Below, one piece after another: positions 6,337 to 8,374 of a stretch of 8,374 bases of DNA (its first letter is position 1; every line of letters starts with the position of its first letter). The notes below the pieces were generated by a model that was not told the DNA's origin, did no database searches, and saw nothing but the letters and a program-made list of their open reading frames with translations. The position numbers were made by a program, and so were the translations under genes. Origin of the DNA: Phycisphaerales bacterium (GTDB taxonomy: Bacteria; Planctomycetota; Phycisphaerae; Tepidisphaerales; Tepidisphaeraceae); assembly GCA_028288775.1 (NCBI GenBank), contig JAQGHP010000737.1, positions 1 to 8,374 on the forward strand. The letters run 5' to 3'.

Positions 6337-6429
6337 AACAGACGATTAAGATTAAGATTAGGATTAAGATTAAGATAGGAGCGCGTGGAGATGCGCCTGA
6401 GAGCGCTATCTTAATCTTAATCGTCTGTT
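6337..6429. repeat. Hairpin element built from GATTAA hexamers
   Basis: The left arm carries tandem GATTAA units (6344-6377, with one interrupted copy). The right arm carries their complement TTAATC (6407-6422). Positions 6337-6358 and 6408-6429 are an exact 22-bp inverted repeat that includes the flanking ACAGAC / GTCTGT. An inner copy of the arm at 6362-6377 can pair with 6407-6422 instead, giving two alternative stems. The loop is GC-rich and ends in GCGC units. The A+T-rich hexamers contrast strongly with the GC-rich neighbours. The element lies in the 183-nt gap between the fliN-type gene and the MazG-like gene. Confidence 0.75.
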
Positions 6430-6456
6430 TCTGATTCCGATGGAGCGTATCCGCCC

Positions 6457-6765
6457 TCACGTCCCGGAAAGCGATTGGATGGTATTGCGGAGATCCCCCA
6501 CCTGCGTGATTCGCAGGCCGAAGTTTTCGCCGACCTTTACGGTTTCCCCGGCGGCGATGGTCTTGTTGTTGATCATCAGGTCCAGCGGCTCGTCGCTGCG
6601 TTTGCTGAATTCGATGATCGCCCCCACCCCCAGCCGCATGACTTCCGAGAGCATCAGCTTCCGCTCGGCGAGCTTCACGATGATCGGCACCTGCATGCGC
6701 AGGATCCGACCCAACTCCCCTTGCGGGGCGGCCTCATTCTTGCGATCGGCCTGAAGCACGGGCAT
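6457..6765 (-). CDS. fliN: FliN/YscQ-type flagellar motor switch protein
   Basis: A 102-residue protein that is almost entirely one SpoA (FliN/YscQ C-terminal) domain: ILRMQVPIIVKLAERKLMLSEVM (21-43), the GVGAIIEFSKRSDEPLDLMINN strands and VKVGENFGLRITQVG (76-90). FliN forms the C-ring of the flagellar switch complex at the cytoplasmic base of the motor, with FliM and FliG. The short N-terminus without a CheC-like region fits FliN rather than FliM. I place the start at the ATG at 6765. The frame stays open to 6930, but that extension is translated from the heptamer repeats at 6808-6900 (EGRRQKAEGRRQKAE) and is not credible as protein. No Shine-Dalgarno is evident. No other flagellar gene is in the window, so a FliN-like protein of another SpoA-domain system (type III secretion) cannot be fully excluded. 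Confidence 0.86.
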   Translation of the reverse strand: MPVLQADRKNEAAPQGELGRILRMQVPIIVKLAERKLMLSEVMRLGVGAIIEFSKRSDEPLDLMINNKTIAAGETVKVGENFGLRITQVGDLRNTIQSLSGT

Positions 6766-6804
6766 GGAAGGATTATCGGTCGCGGAGGGGGGAATGCAAT
6801 ACGA

Positions 6805-6909
6805 GTGCTGAGGACTGAGGACTGAGGATCTGAAGTTGAAAGCAGCCCGAATAGTATAGTCTGCCTTCTGCCTTCTGCCTTCTGCCTTCTGCCTTCTGCC
6901 CTCAGCACT
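6805..6909. repeat. Heptamer tandem-repeat element overlapping the fabF stop
   Basis: Two heptamer tracts face each other: CTGAGGA three times (6808-6828) and CTGCCTT five times plus a partial copy (6861-6900). The whole is bounded by the perfect 10-bp inverted repeat AGTGCTGAGG (6805-6814) and CCTCAGCACT (6900-6909). Read on the - strand the second tract is CAGAAGG-type, related to CTGAGGA, so both tracts may be diverged copies of one unit in opposite orientation. The right boundary contains the fabF stop (TGA at 6904-6902) and its last cysteine codon. Confidence 0.75.
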
Positions 6910-8164
6910 TCTTAAACAACAACGACGCATTATGCCCGCCGAAGCCGAAGCTGTTGCTCATGGCGTAGGTGATGCGTTTGTCTTTGGCCTTGAGGGGGGT
7001 GTAGTCGAGGTCGCACTCGGGGTCGGGCTCTTCGAGGTTGATGGTTGGGGGGATGATGTTGCGGTCGATGGCGAGGGCGCTGATGATCGCTTCGACTCCG
7101 CCACTGGCGCCCAGAAGGTGGCCGAGCTGGCTCTTGGTGGAGCTGAGGGAGAGTTTGCGGGCGTGGTCGCCGAAGGAGGATTTGACGGCCTTGGTTTCGG
7201 CCAGATCGCCCAGCGGCGTACTGGTGCCGTGGGCGTTGATGTAATCGACGACCTCCGGCGATACGCCGGCGTCCTTAAAGGCGAGGTTCATTGCCATGGA
7301 CGCGCCACGGCCCTCGGCGTCGGGGGCGGTGATGTGGTAGCCGTCGCCGCTCATGCCGTAGCCGACAAGCTCGGCGTAGATGCGTGCGCCGCGCTTCTTC
7401 GCGTGCTCATACTCTTCGAGGATGACTACGCCCGCACCTTCGGCCATGACGAACCCGTCGCGGCCCTTGTCCCACGGGCGGCTGGCGCGAGTGGGCTCGG
7501 CGTTGCGGGTGGAGAGGGCGCGGGCCGCACAGAACGTGGCCATGCCCAGCTCGCACAAGGCGGCCTCGGAGCCGCCGGCGATCATGATCTCGGCGAGGTC
7601 GTGCTGCACCAGCCGGGCGGCGTCGCCGATGGCGTTGGAGCCGGTGGCGCAGGCCGTGGAAACAGCGGTGTTGGGGCCGTTGAGGCGGAAGAGGATGGAG
7701 ACGTTTCCGCTGGCGGCGTTGGGCATGAGCCGCGGGACGGTGAACGGGCTGACGCGGCTGACGCCCCGCTCGATGAGGATCTTGTACTGCTCTTCGATCG
7801 TCTCGATGCCGCCGATGCCCGTACCGATGACCACCCCGCAGCGCGTGCGGTCTTCCTTGTCGAAATCGAGGCCCGCGTCCTTGACGGCGGACATCGAGGC
7901 GGCGAGGCCGAATTGCCCGAAGCGATCGATCCGGCGGGGTTGCAGGCGCTCGTCGGTATATTTGGCGGCTTCCTGGGCGTACTTGGCGAGGTCGAAACTA
8001 AAGCATTCGCCGCCGATTTTGACGGGGTATTTGTCGGTGTTCCACCGGCGGATGACCGTGATGCCGCTCTCGCCGGCGCAGAGCTTGTCCCACATCTCGT
8101 CGTGGGATTCGCCCAGCGACGTAACGACCCCCAAGCCGGTAATAACGACACGACGCCTGGCCAT
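6902..8164 (-). CDS. fabF: 3-oxoacyl-[acyl-carrier-protein] synthase II
   Basis: A 420-residue beta-ketoacyl-ACP synthase of the KAS I/II class, condensing malonyl-ACP with acyl-ACP to elongate fatty acids in the cytoplasm. The catalytic cysteine is C172 in VSTACATGSNAIGDA. The two histidines and lysine are H312 in NAHGTSTPLGD, and K344 and H349 in SSTKSQLGHLLGASGG. The glycine-rich end SNSFGFGGHNASLLFKK is typical. Length is normal for FabF. The start is ATG at 8164 (MARRRVVITGLGVV), with GGAGG ten bases upstream; an in-frame GTG at 8188 would add eight residues and is less likely. It lies 95 nt downstream of the acyl carrier protein gene, the usual acpP-fabF order, which favours FabF over FabB. 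The C-terminal codons sit inside a repeat element, so the last residue or two may have been altered by it. Confidence 0.97.
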   Translation of the reverse strand: MARRRVVITGLGVVTSLGESHDEMWDKLCAGESGITVIRRWNTDKYPVKIGGECFSFDLAKYAQEAAKYTDERLQPRRIDRFGQFGLAASMSAVKDAGLDFDKEDRTRCGVVIGTGIGGIETIEEQYKILIERGVSRVSPFTVPRLMPNAASGNVSILFRLNGPNTAVSTACATGSNAIGDAARLVQHDLAEIMIAGGSEAALCELGMATFCAARALSTRNAEPTRASRPWDKGRDGFVMAEGAGVVILEEYEHAKKRGARIYAELVGYGMSGDGYHITAPDAEGRGASMAMNLAFKDAGVSPEVVDYINAHGTSTPLGDLAETKAVKSSFGDHARKLSLSSTKSQLGHLLGASGGVEAIISALAIDRNIIPPTINLEEPDPECDLDYTPLKAKDKRITYAMSNSFGFGGHNASLLFKKC

Positions 8165-8174
8165 TCGCCTTGAA

Positions 8175-8179
8175 CCTCC
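8175..8179 (-). promoter_or_regulatory. Shine-Dalgarno for fabF
   Basis: On the - strand this reads GGAGG, ten bases before ATG 8164. It lies inside the stretch that would be coding if the GTG at 8188 were used, and so favours the ATG. Confidence 0.6.
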
Positions 8180-8259
8180 GGAGCCCACGGGTAGCGCCCC
8201 CGGCCGCCGGGCAAAGCCCGATCGCGCCCGGGCCGCCGGCCCAGAAACAATTCCGCGTG

Positions 8260-8374
8260 TTACTTGCCGGAATGCTCCTTGATGTAGTCGATCGCCTGGC
8301 CGACGGTCTGGATTTTCTCGGCCTCTTCGTCGGGGATCGACAGCTCGAACTCGTCCTCGAACTCCATGACAAGC
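8260..8374 (-). CDS. acpP: Acyl carrier protein, C-terminal 37 residues (cut by window edge)
   Basis: The last 37 residues of an acyl carrier protein. They begin LVMEFEDEFELSIPDEEAEK, the helix II to helix III region following the phosphopantetheine attachment motif, and end in TVGQAIDYIKEHSGK before TAA. The serine of the DSL motif should lie only a few codons beyond the window edge and is not visible. ACP carries growing acyl chains for all fatty-acid synthase enzymes, and its place directly upstream of fabF on the same strand is the standard arrangement. The 95-nt gap to fabF contains GC-rich short hairpins (arms 8208-8212/8216-8220 and 8230-8234/8238-8242, + strand coordinates) without a T-run, so co-transcription with fabF is likely. 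Confidence 0.93.
   Translation of the reverse strand, partial: LVMEFEDEFELSIPDEEAEKIQTVGQAIDYIKEHSGK

Noticed and set aside
6808..6900. CRISPR-like array
   Set aside because: Units are only 7 bp and abut without spacers; this is simple tandem repetition, and no cas gene is present.
6766..6930. 55-residue N-terminal extension of the fliN-type protein
   Set aside because: It is translated from heptamer repeats and overlaps the fabF 3' end; the SpoA domain is complete from the ATG at 6765.
6932..8173. 413-codon open frame on the + strand opposite fabF
   Set aside because: It is the antisense shadow of a strongly conserved gene; its Gly/Ala/Val/Asp-rich translation shows no domain.

Overview
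The window is GC-rich bacterial chromosome with short gaps between genes. It most likely comes from the Planctomycetota, class Phycisphaerae or a relative. The main clue is a large secreted beta-helix protein that carries the planctomycete-type motif LESRRLLS just after its signal peptide. Intergenic regions filled with palindromic dispersed-repeat-like sequence also fit. Assignment to a genus is not possible from the sequence alone.

Layout. The left half runs on the + strand: an amidohydrolase/deaminase (217-1491), a 591-nt gap holding a long imperfect palindrome and a hairpin-rich leader, then a 735-residue exported right-handed beta-helix protein with a C-terminal CBM6-like domain (2083-4290). 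The right half runs entirely on the - strand. Read from the right edge it holds the C-terminal end of acyl carrier protein, fabF, a short fliN-type protein, a MazG-like nucleotide pyrophosphohydrolase, hpt, and a membrane protein with a bacterial PH (YdbS-like) domain whose GTG start overlaps the hpt stop. The two halves converge at 4291-4578, a gap occupied by another palindromic element.

How the genes relate. acpP-fabF is the classical fatty-acid elongation pair: carrier protein plus beta-ketoacyl-ACP synthase II. The MazG-like enzyme and hpt both act on nucleotides (pool cleaning and purine salvage) and may share a transcript, with the PH-domain protein translationally coupled to hpt. The fliN-type gene stands alone, with no other flagellar gene visible. 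The beta-helix/CBM6 protein probably acts outside the cytoplasm on a polysaccharide. The amidohydrolase may be an aminodeoxyfutalosine or related deaminase, but the substrate is not proven by sequence.

Most unusual feature. Five gaps each contain a different palindromic or tandem-repeat element (64-146, 1580-1803, 4354-4495, 6337-6429, 6805-6909), and two gene 3' ends carry the same short hairpin motif. One element overlaps the fabF stop codon. No CRISPR array, tRNA, rRNA, transposase or obvious defence system was seen.
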